Shown: positions 24,600 to 36,855 of the stretch, one piece after another
Layout of the letters: every line of letters begins with the position of its first letter
How positions within the stretch are numbered: position 1 is the stretch's first letter
Source of the DNA: Stromatinia cepivora
Lineage: Eukaryota > Ascomycota > Leotiomycetes > Helotiales > Sclerotiniaceae
DNA length: 64,000 bases
Assembly (NCBI GenBank): GCA_014898415.1
Contig: RCTD01000004.1
Location: 1,301,001 to 1,365,000 of the forward strand
Direction of reading: 5' to 3'
Position numbers and translations under genes: made by a program
The notes under the pieces: model-generated
Database searches by the model: none
Seen by the model: the letters and a program-made list of their open reading frames with translations, nothing else
What the model was told of the DNA's origin: nothing

Positions 24600-25020
24600 G
24601 TTTTCAAATTTACAGCTAAAATAATCAATTTACTACTTTTATATTTATAAAGATTAACAATTTAAAATGAATATAATCAATTGAAAATTTGTATATATAA
24701 GAGAATTTATATATTATATTTTTATTTAATAGAAAAAATTGTAGTATGATTATTTATATAACTCAAAAAATATTTTTAAAAAGTTCTTAATTTTCGCTTA
24801 TTTCGCTAGTAAATATTTATAAAAATTAGGATTTTAAATTAGCTCGATTTATAATACAGATTGTATAATAAATAAATTTCTTAAAAGTAAAAAAAATAAA
24901 TTTTATGAAATTTTATTTGAAAATGAATAAAATGCCATCGAAATATTTATATAAAAATAGATTTAATGATATCAAATTTATAAGTGTTGGTTATAGATTT
25001 CGATGAATTTTGGTGTGATT
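24600..25020. other. AT-rich island
   Basis: About 420 bases strongly dominated by A and T, with abrupt edges against G-rich flanks. It could be a fragment of RIP-mutated DNA or simple drift. Too short and featureless to assign to an element. Confidence 0.6.
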
Positions 25021-25302
25021 TGCGAAAACGGTTGATCGCAGTTGCCTCGTACTGTGTGTGTTAGGATTAGGCCAATTATTTGGAGTTTGGTGTTTGGTCT
25101 GTGGTTTCTGGTGATTGTTGGTGAGGTTGATTGGAGTTGTTGAAGTTGTGGATAGATTTTGATTTGGTTTGGCTTGGTTTCTTCTTCTTTTGGGGGAGTC
25201 GGGGGTTTTTGGGTTGGATTTGGGTTTGGGTTTGGATTTGGATCGAATTGGATTGGATTTGGTCTGGATTCTGGGCTAGGGGGTAGGGTGAGTGAAGGAT
25301 AT

Positions 25303-25450
25303 AGATTGATAGATTGATAGATTGATAGATTGATAGATTGATAGATTGATAGATTGATAGATTGATAGATTGATAGATTGATAGATTGATAGATTGATAG
25401 ATTGATAGATTGATAGATTGATAGATTGATAGATTGATAGATTGATAGAT
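25303..25450. repeat. Perfect 8-mer AGATTGAT, about 18 copies
   Basis: 148 bases of uninterrupted 8-mer. The reverse strand translates to an artificial Ile/Asn/Leu/Ser/Tyr/Gln repeat that should not be taken as coding. Confidence 0.97.
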
Positions 25451-25800
25451 AAATATCAAGGATATAATGTATGGATATCTAAATACTCCGCATAAATATA
25501 CGGTGCCGAATCAGGACTGAATAATTTGTAAGAGTATCTAGTAGGTAATCTTGAATGTGGTGAATGTGGTAAATTGGGTGAGGTATTTGGTATATAAAGT
25601 TCTTAAAATAGTGGAATGGAGAGGAGATGGAAAATGAAAATGAAGATGAGTGATTTTTTGGTATTTATTACTAATGGTGGTTGATTGAGAAGAAGAAGAA
25701 GGGTTTGAACTGGAAAGGACTTGATGGTTTGGTTGTACAGGTATATATGAATGTATTTGTTATAATGTTATTATTCATGTATTGTATTTGATTCATTTGA

Positions 25801-26140
25801 TATTTATATTTATATTTATATTTATATTTATATTTATATTTATATTTATATTTATATTTATATTTATATTTATATTTATATTTATATTTATATTTATATT
25901 TATATTTATATTTATATTTATATTTATATTTATATTTATATTTATATTTATATTTATATTTATATTTATATTTATATTTATATTTATATTTATATTTATA
26001 TTTATATTTATATTTATATTTATATTTATATTTATATTTATATTTATATTTATATTTATATTTATATTTATATTTATATTTATATTTATATTTATATTTA
26101 TATTTATATTTATATTTATATTTATATTTATATTTATATT
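25801..26140. repeat. Perfect hexamer TATTTA array, about 57 copies
   Basis: 340 bases of uninterrupted TATTTA, the longest simple repeat in the window. One frame is open throughout (Ile-Phe dipeptides) and is an artefact. Confidence 0.98.
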
Positions 26141-26880
26141 ATTTACTTTATCCCGCTTTATCGGGGGGCAAAGTTAGTTAGATGTATTGTTATATATAAA
26201 TAGACATAGTACGAGGGAGATGAATGAGATGATAACCAAATACTCATACTTCGAATTCTATAGGAATTTGAATCTCATTTACACGAGGATTAATGCCATA
26301 TCAAATTCATAGCGAATGTCTATGAAATATTTTTGGTGAGGTTTACTAGTTTGAAGATGGATGAGTAGGTAGATACATTTGTATGATTCGTTAAAAATTC
26401 AATGGTTCTGAGAATATATCTCATAGTGGTTAGTAGAGTAGATGAAGTAGAAAGGTAGAAGGGTGAAAAGGGAGGTGAACATGCCGATAGCAAGATATAG
26501 AGAGAGAATTAAATATGCGGATCTCTCTAATCTATCGTTTCAGATCGGGGCTCATTTTAACTTATACTATTCATTGTATTATTATACTGTATTACAACTA
26601 TAACAATAAACTCATCCATTTCATCTATAAAAGACCTCTTATTCTTTTCAATAAGACCTTTTCTTCGATTCATTCTCTATATCCTATCCCTCCCCTCCCC
26701 TCCTTCCCTCTATTCATCCATCTCTCATCATAAATCTACCAATTCAAATATTCCAGGAAAATCCATCGACTATCTATTTAATCCATACTATGATCCCGAA
26801 TAAACATTATATATATATATATATATTTATATCCAATCAATCAATCATCCATCTTTTAATCATTAATCTCTTCTCTATCT

Positions 26881-26916
26881 CCCCTTCCTCCCCTTCCTCC
26901 CCTTCCTCCCCTTCAT
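26881..26916. repeat. 9-mer CCCCTTCCT, four copies
   Basis: Four copies, the last with one change, followed by C and A homopolymers. Confidence 0.85.
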
Positions 26917-27877
26917 CCCCCCCACCCACTCAAAAAAAAACCCCCCCCGAGTAATAGAACCCCCCCCCCAAAATAATATAATTAAAAAGATAAATACACA
27001 CATATCCAATATAAATCTTTTAAAAAGAGATAAAGAACTCTAGAGATATTACTCTACTTCTCAACTTCTAAATCTCAACTTCGACTTCGATTTTGAGTTA
27101 ATACTTATTCATTTATTTATATTAGATATAAATCATCATAATATCCAAAAAAAATACGGCGATGATATCTCATATCCTCGTACCTCGAATCCTCGAATCC
27201 TCAAATCCTTCCTATTAAACTTCAAGTCTGGTAATAGGGAATCATATCCCTCCCTTATAGAATGAGAAGAAGCAAGTATAATATAAACATCTCATTATAA
27301 CTTATATAAATAAATCTCACCTGCCCGCAAAACAACCACCGATCAAGGCGAACCAAAAAAATTTCAATCACCATTCCCATATCTGTATATCCACACGTGA
27401 GATAATTTCCTAAAGACTCATGTATTTGCCTAAAATCTACGCTATCAAATGCTATGTATGCTACCTAATGCTATGCAATGTTTGACGCTTAACTTCAGGT
27501 GCTTACAAGCGCGCGGAATCATCAATTGAGATCGATGACTCCCATTCATTTATCGTATCCCTTGCCATTCATTGCAACCTTTCTCGCCCATTGATATATC
27601 ATTCCAGCCCTTCACATTTTGATGTTTCAACATCCTAATTTGATATGAATCCTAGTCCTGACCAAGACAAGCGAGGAGGTTGAATCATACCATGTGAACC
27701 TTCTTGTTCCTGTTGCAGCTCGGATTGAGAACATGCCTCAAGGGGTATACTAGTAATGCAGTCGAGTAAAGAAAAAAAAAAGAGAACTCCCATGTTATCA
27801 CACCATGCTCTCCGAAGAATCCTAGCTATCATAATAAACTCTAACCCCGATATCGTGTTGCCACCATGGCGTGTGTC

Positions 27878-30800
27878 TTATGCAAAATAAGATTTCCAGA
27901 GCACGCCTTCTAAATCTTCTAATTGCTCAGGTGTGAAATACTATTGTGAATGATTAGTTAAATGCTCTTTCTTAAAGGGAGTACACGTATTTAGAGGATA
28001 AAGTGCGACAAAAACATACCTTCTGATCTGTAACCCAAGTATCTTGTCGTGTTTTCTTGAAATCGGCTAAAACACTCTTCACAGTTTTACCAATTGCACC
28101 AGCATCGTTCGCAGCCCTACTTGCTAACGTAGCCAAGACCTCTGGCATCCATTCCGGTGGTGGTGTTGCATATGGGAATGCATTAACCAAAGCGCCTAAT
28201 CCGAGAACAGCAGCATGTCTTCTAATAATTTGAGCATTTGAATTTATTGGTGTGCTTACACCCGGTACTTTCTTGGGCATAGGATTCTTCTTAAGGGCTT
28301 GTGTGAATTTGATGCGTAAAGATGAGAGAATATTATTGCGAAGGATGATGGGTGAGCATCGAATCATGCCAGCAAGGGTAGTAGATGCGCCGAGACGGAC
28401 TTCAAGTTGTGGATCTTCGAGCATTTCGGCCACGGCAGAGAAAAGAGCTTGCTGTTCGGCTGGACGGATGAGAAATATGCGGCGGAAATAGATTACTTGC
28501 ATGTTAATCAAGGTTCGTAAGCGTTGATGCCATGACGCGGACACCTTGCCAATACGGATGAGAGCCGAGATAAACTCGCCGTCTTCACCAGCACGGAAGG
28601 GTATATTTGGAAGATGGCGATAGACGTGATAAGCGAGACGTTGAAGTTCAGGGTCTTCTTTGACGTCCATCATGTGTAATAATTGTTCCATGAACACATT
28701 TGGGAAAAAATCAATGAGTTGAGTACACTCATAAGATTGTAAAGTGGAATCAAGCCATAACAATACTGTCTTGCTACCATTAGTATACGAAGTTGGTGTT
28801 TGCTCGCCCGGAGCTCGTTGACCACGCCAAACTTCTAGTCGCCTAAAGACTTCTCCAATGGTTGAAGTGAAATCTTCTGTAGGTATGTAAGGCTTGATAC
28901 CAATAGAAGAAACCGTCTTGTTCGCCTCGAGAAGGGTGTCTACATCTTTGAACGACTCGAAGTATCTCATACGATAAATAGTAGCAGTCGCACGGCCGAT
29001 TGCTTCTCTCACAGCCTTGTAGGGGTGATCGATGTGGTCAAGAAAATCTCGTAGAATGGGCTCGTCGTTGCGGAAATGCCATCCAGCATCAGAGATTGCA
29101 ACATCTAAAAGTTGAATCTTGGAACTATCCTTGAAAGCTGCGTTAGAGGTCATATCTAACCGGAAAGAAACGAGAAAATCAAAGAGTTCTCTCGAAGACC
29201 TAGGATCTCTTCCACCAATAACCATATGAAGGCCCGTGACCCAGTACGTCAGGTTTTCTGGGGTCAATCCTTCGGAAAAGACATTCAACATAATGGGCAA
29301 GCAAAATCCCCAAATCTCATTACGCTTTGCATTAGGGAAGTCATATGTAGAAAGCATAAGACCAGCCACGATTTCAGCCGTTGCACGATGCTGGTGTTTG
29401 TCACTACCATCTTCGAAAACCTTTTTGACCTCTCCTTTGATATTATCAAAAGTAGCTGATGTAAGTCCGGAATGCATCAACTCGAACGTTTGAACGAGCA
29501 AGGTTGTATTTTGCACTCGGAACCGATCTGCAGAGGTGTCTCTTGGTTCTTGCTTCATGTACATGAAGAACTTTTGATACCAATCCAGTGTCAAGAGAGA
29601 CCCAATTTGCTTTCTTGCAGAATTTTCTAGTTCATCAAAGTCCGTGAATTCTATAGGGTCTGCTCGCATAGCAGTAAAGCTCTTGCCCCATACAAGCCAT
29701 CCCGGCCAGTCGCGATCTAGATAATATTCGGGTTGTCCAGGTTCCGCGAACGAGTCCAGGAATTTCTTCGTCCACATAGAATCCTTGCTATTCACAGGAA
29801 TCTCGAGCTTATTGGGCTGGAACTCCTCTTCACGGATGTACTTTTCGAAGCTGTGGCCATAGATAGCCCGAGTTTCAACATGATTCAAAATGCGAGTCAT
29901 GAATTCAGTATGGGCAGCACGAAGTCCAGGATGTTCAGTGACGGCACCTAGTGTAGCGAGCTCAATCATAGAAGGCGGCGCAAGTGTTTGAACTCGGAGA
30001 CCCAAATTATTGATGAACAAAGTGCATCGTCCAGCAAGTTTCCAATGTGCTGTTTTAGCAAATTCAGTAAGCTCTGCTGCTAAGTTCCACTTCTTCTCTT
30101 CCACTCTAACACGTCGCCCCACAATGAAGTCATTTCTGGTCTTGATGATGGAGTGGCAGTCTTCCCTTGGTTCTATTTCTTGGATGAGGGCTTGATCGAG
30201 GATAACAAGAGTCTCCATCCTCCTGCCGAATTCAATTAATCCTCCGTACATGGCAGTATTCCCAACCTTCTGAATAGAGGGCTTATCCACAGATCCAGAT
30301 TTGATATAGAGGTCGATCAACTCCGGTGCAAATCGCCAGTCTTTCGAGATTGTCTTCGTAAGGCTACCAAAGAGTAAGGTATAAAGACAACCCTTGATCC
30401 GGTCAAAGTCATCTGTTTCCAAAGCCTTCCTAAAAGCACTCAGTAATTGGGGGATGACTAGAGGTCGACCACCAATCACGCTCTTCAAAGCGGATTCCAT
30501 AGCTTGCTGAGCCGTGACTCGAACTTCGGCATATTGAGAGATGGATGAAGTTGCCAGATTCAAGAGAAGTTGCTTATCCAGTTCCGACTTTTGTCGTGCC
30601 GATGCATTGTGCTTAGAACGCTGTAGGTGATAACTTCCAGCACGCTTTATCAGTAAAGGTCTTGGATATACCTTTCTGAGTCCTGTAACTTTGAAGGATC
30701 GTATCTCCGAGAGGTAGATTTTGTTCATTCGCTCTAAAGTATGGGCAGATTTTTCATTGCCGACATCGGTGATCCATGATTTGTATGCCAGATAAAGTGC

Positions 30801-33800
30801 GGTAAAACAAGGAACATCGTCTTCTTGGTGTTGCCCTAAAAAGTCGTGCATTTTGCAATAAAGGTGGCCAACATCCTCTCGAAGTTTGTGTATACGAACA
30901 TAGGCGGGACTGTTGTTCTCTAAAAGGTATCCTGCACGATAATGAAATTGAGGTCTGGTTTCCTCATCCTCGGAGGCCTCCGCCAAAGGATCATCGTCTC
31001 CTTCCATGGGGTTATCTCCATTCATGGAGATGTCACCATTTGAATCGCGTTCTGTATCTAGGTTTCCAGCAGCTGCTTTGGGATCGAAGAGGACAGAGAC
31101 ACCTGACATCATCAACCGAATATGTGTAAGAGCCCTCTCAACCTCATCTGACCACTCTTTGTTCTTCCCCTTTCGTGAGACTGCAGGGGCGTCGCTGGTT
31201 AGATTGTTAAGCTTCTCTATTGATGTCTTTACTTGAGACTCGAATATTTCGACGGCGAGATCGATCTCGTCGGAGGAAGGCACATGCCATTTTATCGTTA
31301 AATCTGATGGTTTAGTGTTGCGACCCCAATCGCCAACATCAAGGCCTCTCTCAAAGACTTCTGGTTCGTACAGGGCTGTATCAACGGGATATATTGTGGT
31401 GAGGTTGAGCAGAAGGTGGTGAATGAAATTGGAGACATGCGTTGTGGCGAGACCATGGCACTTCTCCTGCATGTAAAGAGCTACATCAAAAAGTTCTTTC
31501 TTATATGGCATAACTGCATCTCCAACATGGACAACAATCATGCTGAGCATACTCAGATGCCAAACCAAAGCTCGATCGCGGGGCAGTACATCGGAACCAC
31601 TATTCCTGTCGGATGCAGCATCATTGTAGTCGATCTCATTTCGAATACCAATCACAAGCATCGGTAGAAGTAATTTGATCGTCCTCTCCGGATTAGCTTT
31701 GCAAATTGAATTGACTATAAACGCCATTGCATCCCTAGCCTGATGGACAACATGGCTATTAATAAAAGCTGCCATCTTCTCCAATGCCATATCAAAAAGA
31801 TCAGGCGATAGAGAACAGAACAATGGAGTGAGAGCGCTAGGTAGAACGTTGACTACGTTCTCTTCCGGTGCTCCTGTTCGTATCCTGGACTGTTCAGGTA
31901 AATTCTCCAATAAGGTGAACACTTTTCCGAGCAAAGCTAAGACGAACTCGCCAAAGCCCGCAGTGGAAGATCGCAAAATATTGGCTTCGTCCTCATCACT
32001 AAGCTCCGCAGCATAGTCGATCTCCACGTTTGGGCCATCTCGTTCCAGTCGTTCCATCTCACCTTGTACCCACTGAATGGCAAGGGATGTGTCATGAATA
32101 CCATCGTGGTTCTTTGTCAGATCCGTAAATGGTATACTAAACGCCACAGCCTGTATGAAGTTCAGAGTGTATTGGGTTTTGGACAAATCATTGGCGTCGA
32201 TACCAGGTAAAGCTAGAGCTAGCAACGCTGTAATGTGACAACGGTAGCCCTCATGTTTTGACATAACATTGGCGAGCATTTGAAGACTGCAAAGGGACGA
32301 AGAGGTTCGATGGACTTCGACTAAACCTTGAAGAGAAGGGTAAAACCGCTGCAACGCTCCTGGCAAGATTAAATTTGGTTCCAGATTTGCTAGACCTTGA
32401 AGTGCAACAAAATAGTAGTTGAGAATTTTGGATCTTTTGGAAAAGATTCCCATGAAAACCACATCTTTTAGGATAAGAACAAATCTTTTCTTTAATTCAG
32501 GAGTGATACGTCGCGCCGGTGGTGTGTCCATTTCACCACTCTGTTCCCGATTCCAGCGCAACAGGAAGAAATCAACGAGGTGGAAGACAGTTTGTGCTAG
32601 TATATCTGCCCAGTTTCCATTATTCGACGGATGGAAAAAGGTATCGATGGACTGTATCAATCCCTCAAGATTTGACAAAATTGAATTTTCGCTGTTTAGA
32701 GTTAACGGCGAAAGAGACATAACTATCCACCGTGCAATCGTATATCCTACTGGTGTTCGCTTTTTGTCTGTTTCAAGATATACGCCAAGGCCGGAAGCCA
32801 TGTCGACCATTGGGCTATATGGAGTGGTTGCTTGCCCAACAGGTATCTCCGTCAACCTCAAGATTGCTGTAAATATGAGATCAGATTGTTCTTTTGTGAA
32901 TATGCCATGTTCCGAGAAGTCAACATGTTCATTAGTCACGGAATCTCGGGCTAGCCTCGAAAACATGTCTAGAAATGTTACGTCGAAGATCTTAGAGCGG
33001 TTGACAAGTGACCAAAGATGGAAGAGGGTAGGCAGATAATCTTGGGGTTGTTGAAGTAAGCCCGGTTCGTTTGGTACTGGCTGTGTTGGCATCATCATAT
33101 TCAGAGCCCCAAGGGTAATGAATGCATATGAACAATCCGAGGTGCTAAAGTATGGTAAAATTTCCTCGAACATAGCTTTTCTTTCACGAGGATCGAAGAA
33201 CTGCGATGCATAAGCGGCGAGGCTCGAAACGTTCTTGTGGCTTCGCTTTCGACTGCCCTGATGCGCCGCCATTTCGTGAGGAAGAACAAGACCTTTGATT
33301 TCTCTCCAAAGTGGCCGCCAATCAAGGACAAGGTCCGCTCCAGGTTTGAGATGATGCTTTTTTCTAGTTGATCATTAGTTGTGCATAATAATGAAGATAA
33401 TCTGACCTACCTTGTCAAAAGGAATCGAAACATGCTCTCAAATCTCTCTCCATTACTTAAGTCCAGACCTGGGGCCAACGAAAGCATGTAATACAGCTTT
33501 ACAAGCTTCACACGCAGCACTCGAGTAATGTCGAATTTCAGACTCAGCCATGCTCTAAGCTCTCTTGTCCAATGTACAGCACCAGGTGCGATATCTTCTG
33601 CTTTCAAAGCAATGTAAAGCTGTTTGATGATTTCTGCCAGCGCCGCATTGCGTTCCGTCTCCTCCTCGACTTTATATGGTAATAGTTTAAAGTAGGGAAA
33701 TGTTCTTGGTCTGTATCGTTTCTCCCTGTCGGTATCGATCCCGTTGGCTCCGAATTCGAGACCCGGCGAAGTTGCACGCGATATCGTATCGCTCGAACCT

Positions 33801-33862
33801 CCTTGGAGCATATTCTGGAGGTATTGCGCATGGCTTTTGCCATTTGTGAACCCTTCGTCCAT
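27878..33862 (-). CDS. blm10: Proteasome activator Blm10/PA200
   Basis: Three exons on the minus strand: 33862-33411, 33363-28020 and 27940-27878, giving 1952 residues (family range about 1840-2140). Blm10/PA200 is a huge HEAT-repeat ring that caps the 20S proteasome core in the nucleus and cytosol and opens its gate independently of ATP and ubiquitin. Exon 1 holds the conserved RPRTFPYFKLLPYKVEEE and HWTRELRAWLSLKFD blocks. Exon 2 starts AAAAAAG (KKHHLKPGADLVLDWRPLW) after a 47-bp intron with an ACTAATG branch site. The last exon, after a 79-bp intron, encodes only 20 residues ending in WKSYFA. The three C-terminal residues are the HbYX-type anchor for the alpha-ring pocket, here Tyr-Phe-Ala rather than the usual Tyr-Tyr-Ala. 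Reading through the last intron would give a stop after 15 unrelated residues and lose the anchor. Confidence 0.96.
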
Positions 33863-35022
33863 CTTGCAAATCGTTGTGCTTGAAATTGACGGTTGAGCTT
33901 GGATGTTTGGGTATAATGAAGAGATTCTGGTTACTAGATATTGTCAGTAATTTTGAATGGCTCACATGTAATAGCATCGCACAAGTACCTGTGTGAAGCA
34001 AGTAGCTTCGATGATGGTAAAGGCGATAGGAAGGCGATCTCTATCAAACGACTGGCCAGCTTCAAATAAACCGAAAAGCCACAACCTTGGAAGTTCTTCA
34101 CTTGCCCAGAAAATAATGGACAACAAAGAAATTCAGTTTCTCATTAAATAACCTGTAATTGATGAAGAGGGGCAAAAATTGAATTTGAAAGAGTGTCCCA
34201 CAGCATAGAAGTTTTGATATTTATTGATGTTGGACAGAGAGGAACAGCCTTGTGCCTCGAGATCCGTGCGGGTACCAGGTACTACTAGTACGGTAGACAG
34301 GGATTAATGAAGTGCGAAGTGTGTTGTAAATGCTTCAAAGCCTTACTAAGGTAAGGTAGGTAGGTACTAGATTACCGGTACGGGGCGAAGAAACTTGTTA
34401 AACTGAATTGGTGTTAAATCATTCTGGAATGTGAATCTAGATCTTATGGTGGGTATTAGAAGAACTTGAATTTATTTTACATTCAACAACAAAGAGAAAA
34501 ATAAATAGGTAATGAATCTTTCAAGAGAATTTTTATTGAAGTGAATATCACGGGAATTATATATACAAAATGGGATTTTTTTTTTATTAGGCAAAAAGCC
34601 ATACGTAAGAAGTTCGCATCGAGAAGGGGCTTGTAGCAAGCCTACGTGATCATTACTGCCTTGGGAAGGAAGTCTAGGTAAAGGCATACAAAAAAGCAAG
34701 CTGACTAACACCAAATGGTTTCATCATATTATTATGGTATTCGATAATCGTTTCATTGTTTTTCAAAAACTAGAATCAATGCACTATATCATGCTATGGG
34801 CTAAAATACAAGTAAGAGTAAACGGAGTATCATGTTGTTTTTTCCAAAAAAAAAAAAAAAAATCAGTTATCCCGTAGTGATATCTTCCAACGCCAAGCCA
34901 AGCAGACATCCAAGTGCCTCATATCCCAAAATTTAAGTATTCCTAAACCCCCATGCTTTTTATGATAACGCCAGCAGTAATGCTAACCAGAAATATTAAT
35001 ACAAACGTTTTGCCTGTCAGCA
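33863..35022. other. Intergenic upstream of blm10
   Basis: Contains the blm10 promoter side and the 3' flank of the 35023-36855 gene. An AGGTAGGTAGGTA motif lies at 34351-34370 and an A15 tract at about 34847-34861. No gene seen. Confidence 0.5.
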
Positions 35023-36855
35023 CTATGGCGAAGGAGAACGTGAAGAAGAACGACGGCGAATAAAATTCATAAACGACCTCCACCGGCTAGTCTTCCGTTT
35101 TACTGGAGGAGATTTGCCCTGTACATCCTCGCTCTGGCCATCCATGGTTCCACTGCCCGTGTTTTGTGTAGCTGTGCTCGAAAAGATGTGAGCGGATTTC
35201 ACCCTTCGATGGGGTTTGGTCGGTGTGGGAGGGAGTGAGGCAACGACACCCACCCCAGGAGGGCAAGAAACACGATTCGAGGCGTTTATCTTAGCATTAT
35301 GGTCTTCGCCATTCTCAGGCTGGTGAGCTATACTTTCCCCTTCGCTATCGCTCGCAATTGTATTTATCTTGCGGCTCGTTGCCCTTTGCATAAATGCCGT
35401 ACCTGTCGAGGGGGCTCTGGCTCGCCTTGGTGATGCAACCGAATCATGTGGCGAAGACGCAGTGACAGAAATAGCTTTGGGAATATTACATCGAAGGATT
35501 TTGTCGCCGATAAATCCAAAGGTAGATTCTGGTGTGCTTGAACGAGTGCCATTAAGAACAGTAACAGAAGTGGGCCGCGTTATATCTGGTGTCAATGAAG
35601 AGGCTCTGGTTCTTCCATTCATAGAATTTCTTGGACTTTTATTCTGGCCAAATGTAGCCATAGAGTCATTGTATTTGAAATAAGGAGACCAGCCTTGACG
35701 TAAAGAAACCCATATTCCCGTGACTTGAATTAGTGTCCTCATGGTCTCGTCCATTAGTTGAGGGGTTCGTTCAACAATTTTGTCCGTCTCGCCATCCTCA
35801 TCCTCATCGTCAAACTCGCCAGGTACACCACTCACTGGCGCCTTCGCGACCTCCATCCCGGGTGAAGGAGATACTGTAGTGTAATAATTTGGAATATCCA
35901 ACTTTGTTTGAGTTAGAGTTGCCAGAATCGCATGTCGTCGACAAGTTGGGTCTATTACACTGAAACTAAATTTGACATCGTTGCTAGGTGAATCAGAAAA
36001 GTTGTGATGACCCGCCCTTTTCACCCATCGAATAGTAGTCACTTTCGCCCCGGATTCGTCAAACTTGGTCATTTCGTAAGCTCCGGTTGGTAACGGGCTT
36101 GCCAACCAGACAGAACCATCGTCTAAAACTATTTCGGCTTTTCCTTGAGAGCCTCCTTCGTCCCTGGGCATTTGGCAAATGACTGCAATAAGGTCCCTAT
36201 TCGAAAAACCCTCCTCATCAGAATCCGTGTCATCCATGGAGCCCTCCGGTATATCATATTCTTCGCTCTTCACAATCATGATATCGTTTGTTCCTAATTC
36301 ACCCTTTCCTCTAAACATCCGAGGGAATCTTTGGGCCAATCTGGAGACGACGACTGTTGAAGGAAGGACATCTAATGTTGGTTTGGGTCTTTTATCAAAT
36401 GACAATAACTGCAATTGCATTAGCAATTTCGGGCGAATATTTAATAATCGTTGCTTGTGGGTCAGAGTCGGAGCTGGGTGTGCTAGACGGTATGCTGTGC
36501 TAGCTTTCGAGGATTTCCTGCGCCGTCTACCCCCATTCGTTGTGCGGCTTCCTTCGGAGTTTGCAACCGACCTGCCATCTTCACTCATGGTATCCGCTTC
36601 AGGTTCTTGAAATCGAACAGCATGCACCTGTTGATGTTCTAATTTGCGAGGTATATATTCAGATAATGCTCTTGAGCGTTGAGTAAATAAAGCTGGTATT
36701 GGAGCTTCCTGAGATGTAGATACTTCTGGACCAGGATTCGAAAAAGACGATCTATTCAAAGGCGATCTTCTGGGCATAAAATCGCTGTGTGGTCGAGGAA
36801 GGGTAGAATGTGAGTACTCATGGTTATGCATGCCGGCTGCCGAATGTAAAAGCAT
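35023..36855 (-). CDS. Conserved fungal protein of unknown function
   Basis: Single-exon frame of 610 residues starting at the ATG at 36855; a second ATG eight codons later is equally possible. I recognise no named domain. The N-terminal 130 residues are Ser/Pro/Arg-rich and disordered, with a basic GGRRRRKSSK patch at about 107-116. A folded-looking core (about 130-395) includes LLNIRPKLLMQLQLLSF, VSRLAQRFPRMFRGKG and VWLASPLPTGAYEMTKFD, and ends near IWVSLRQGWSPYFKY. Between these lie acidic stretches (DDTDSDEEG; DDEDEDGE). The C-terminus is again disordered and ends in a basic, Ser-rich WRSFMNFIRRRSSSRSPSP. The charge pattern suggests a nuclear or phosphoregulated protein, but that is inference. 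It is tail-to-head with blm10 and divergent from gpi18. Confidence 0.85.
   Translation of the reverse strand: MLLHSAAGMHNHEYSHSTLPRPHSDFMPRRSPLNRSSFSNPGPEVSTSQEAPIPALFTQRSRALSEYIPRKLEHQQVHAVRFQEPEADTMSEDGRSVANSEGSRTTNGGRRRRKSSKASTAYRLAHPAPTLTHKQRLLNIRPKLLMQLQLLSFDKRPKPTLDVLPSTVVVSRLAQRFPRMFRGKGELGTNDIMIVKSEEYDIPEGSMDDTDSDEEGFSNRDLIAVICQMPRDEGGSQGKAEIVLDDGSVWLASPLPTGAYEMTKFDESGAKVTTIRWVKRAGHHNFSDSPSNDVKFSFSVIDPTCRRHAILATLTQTKLDIPNYYTTVSPSPGMEVAKAPVSGVPGEFDDEDEDGETDKIVERTPQLMDETMRTLIQVTGIWVSLRQGWSPYFKYNDSMATFGQNKSPRNSMNGRTRASSLTPDITRPTSVTVLNGTRSSTPESTFGFIGDKILRCNIPKAISVTASSPHDSVASPRRARAPSTGTAFMQRATSRKINTIASDSEGESIAHQPENGEDHNAKINASNRVSCPPGVGVVASLPPTPTKPHRRVKSAHIFSSTATQNTGSGTMDGQSEDVQGKSPPVKRKTSRWRSFMNFIRRRSSSRSPSP

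Larger units (their letters stand above)
23074..27877. other. Repeat-rich intergenic region, no gene seen
   Basis: About 4.8 kb between the 3' ends of vosA (plus) and blm10 (minus). It contains the arrays and AT-rich island annotated separately, a duplicated block of about 26 bp at 24165-24220, and homopolymer C and A tracts at about 26920-26975. Nothing in it reads as a protein. Confidence 0.6.

Noticed and set aside
25076..25459. 127-codon minus-strand frame with an INLSIYQS repeat
   Set aside because: Translation of the AGATTGAT array; no conserved flanking protein.
25782..26177. 131-codon open frame of Ile-Phe repeats
   Set aside because: It is generated entirely by the TATTTA hexamer array, with no unique coding sequence.
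32419..33039. 206-codon plus-strand frame antisense to blm10
   Set aside because: Shadow of a strongly conserved coding region on the other strand; no domain and no ATG context.
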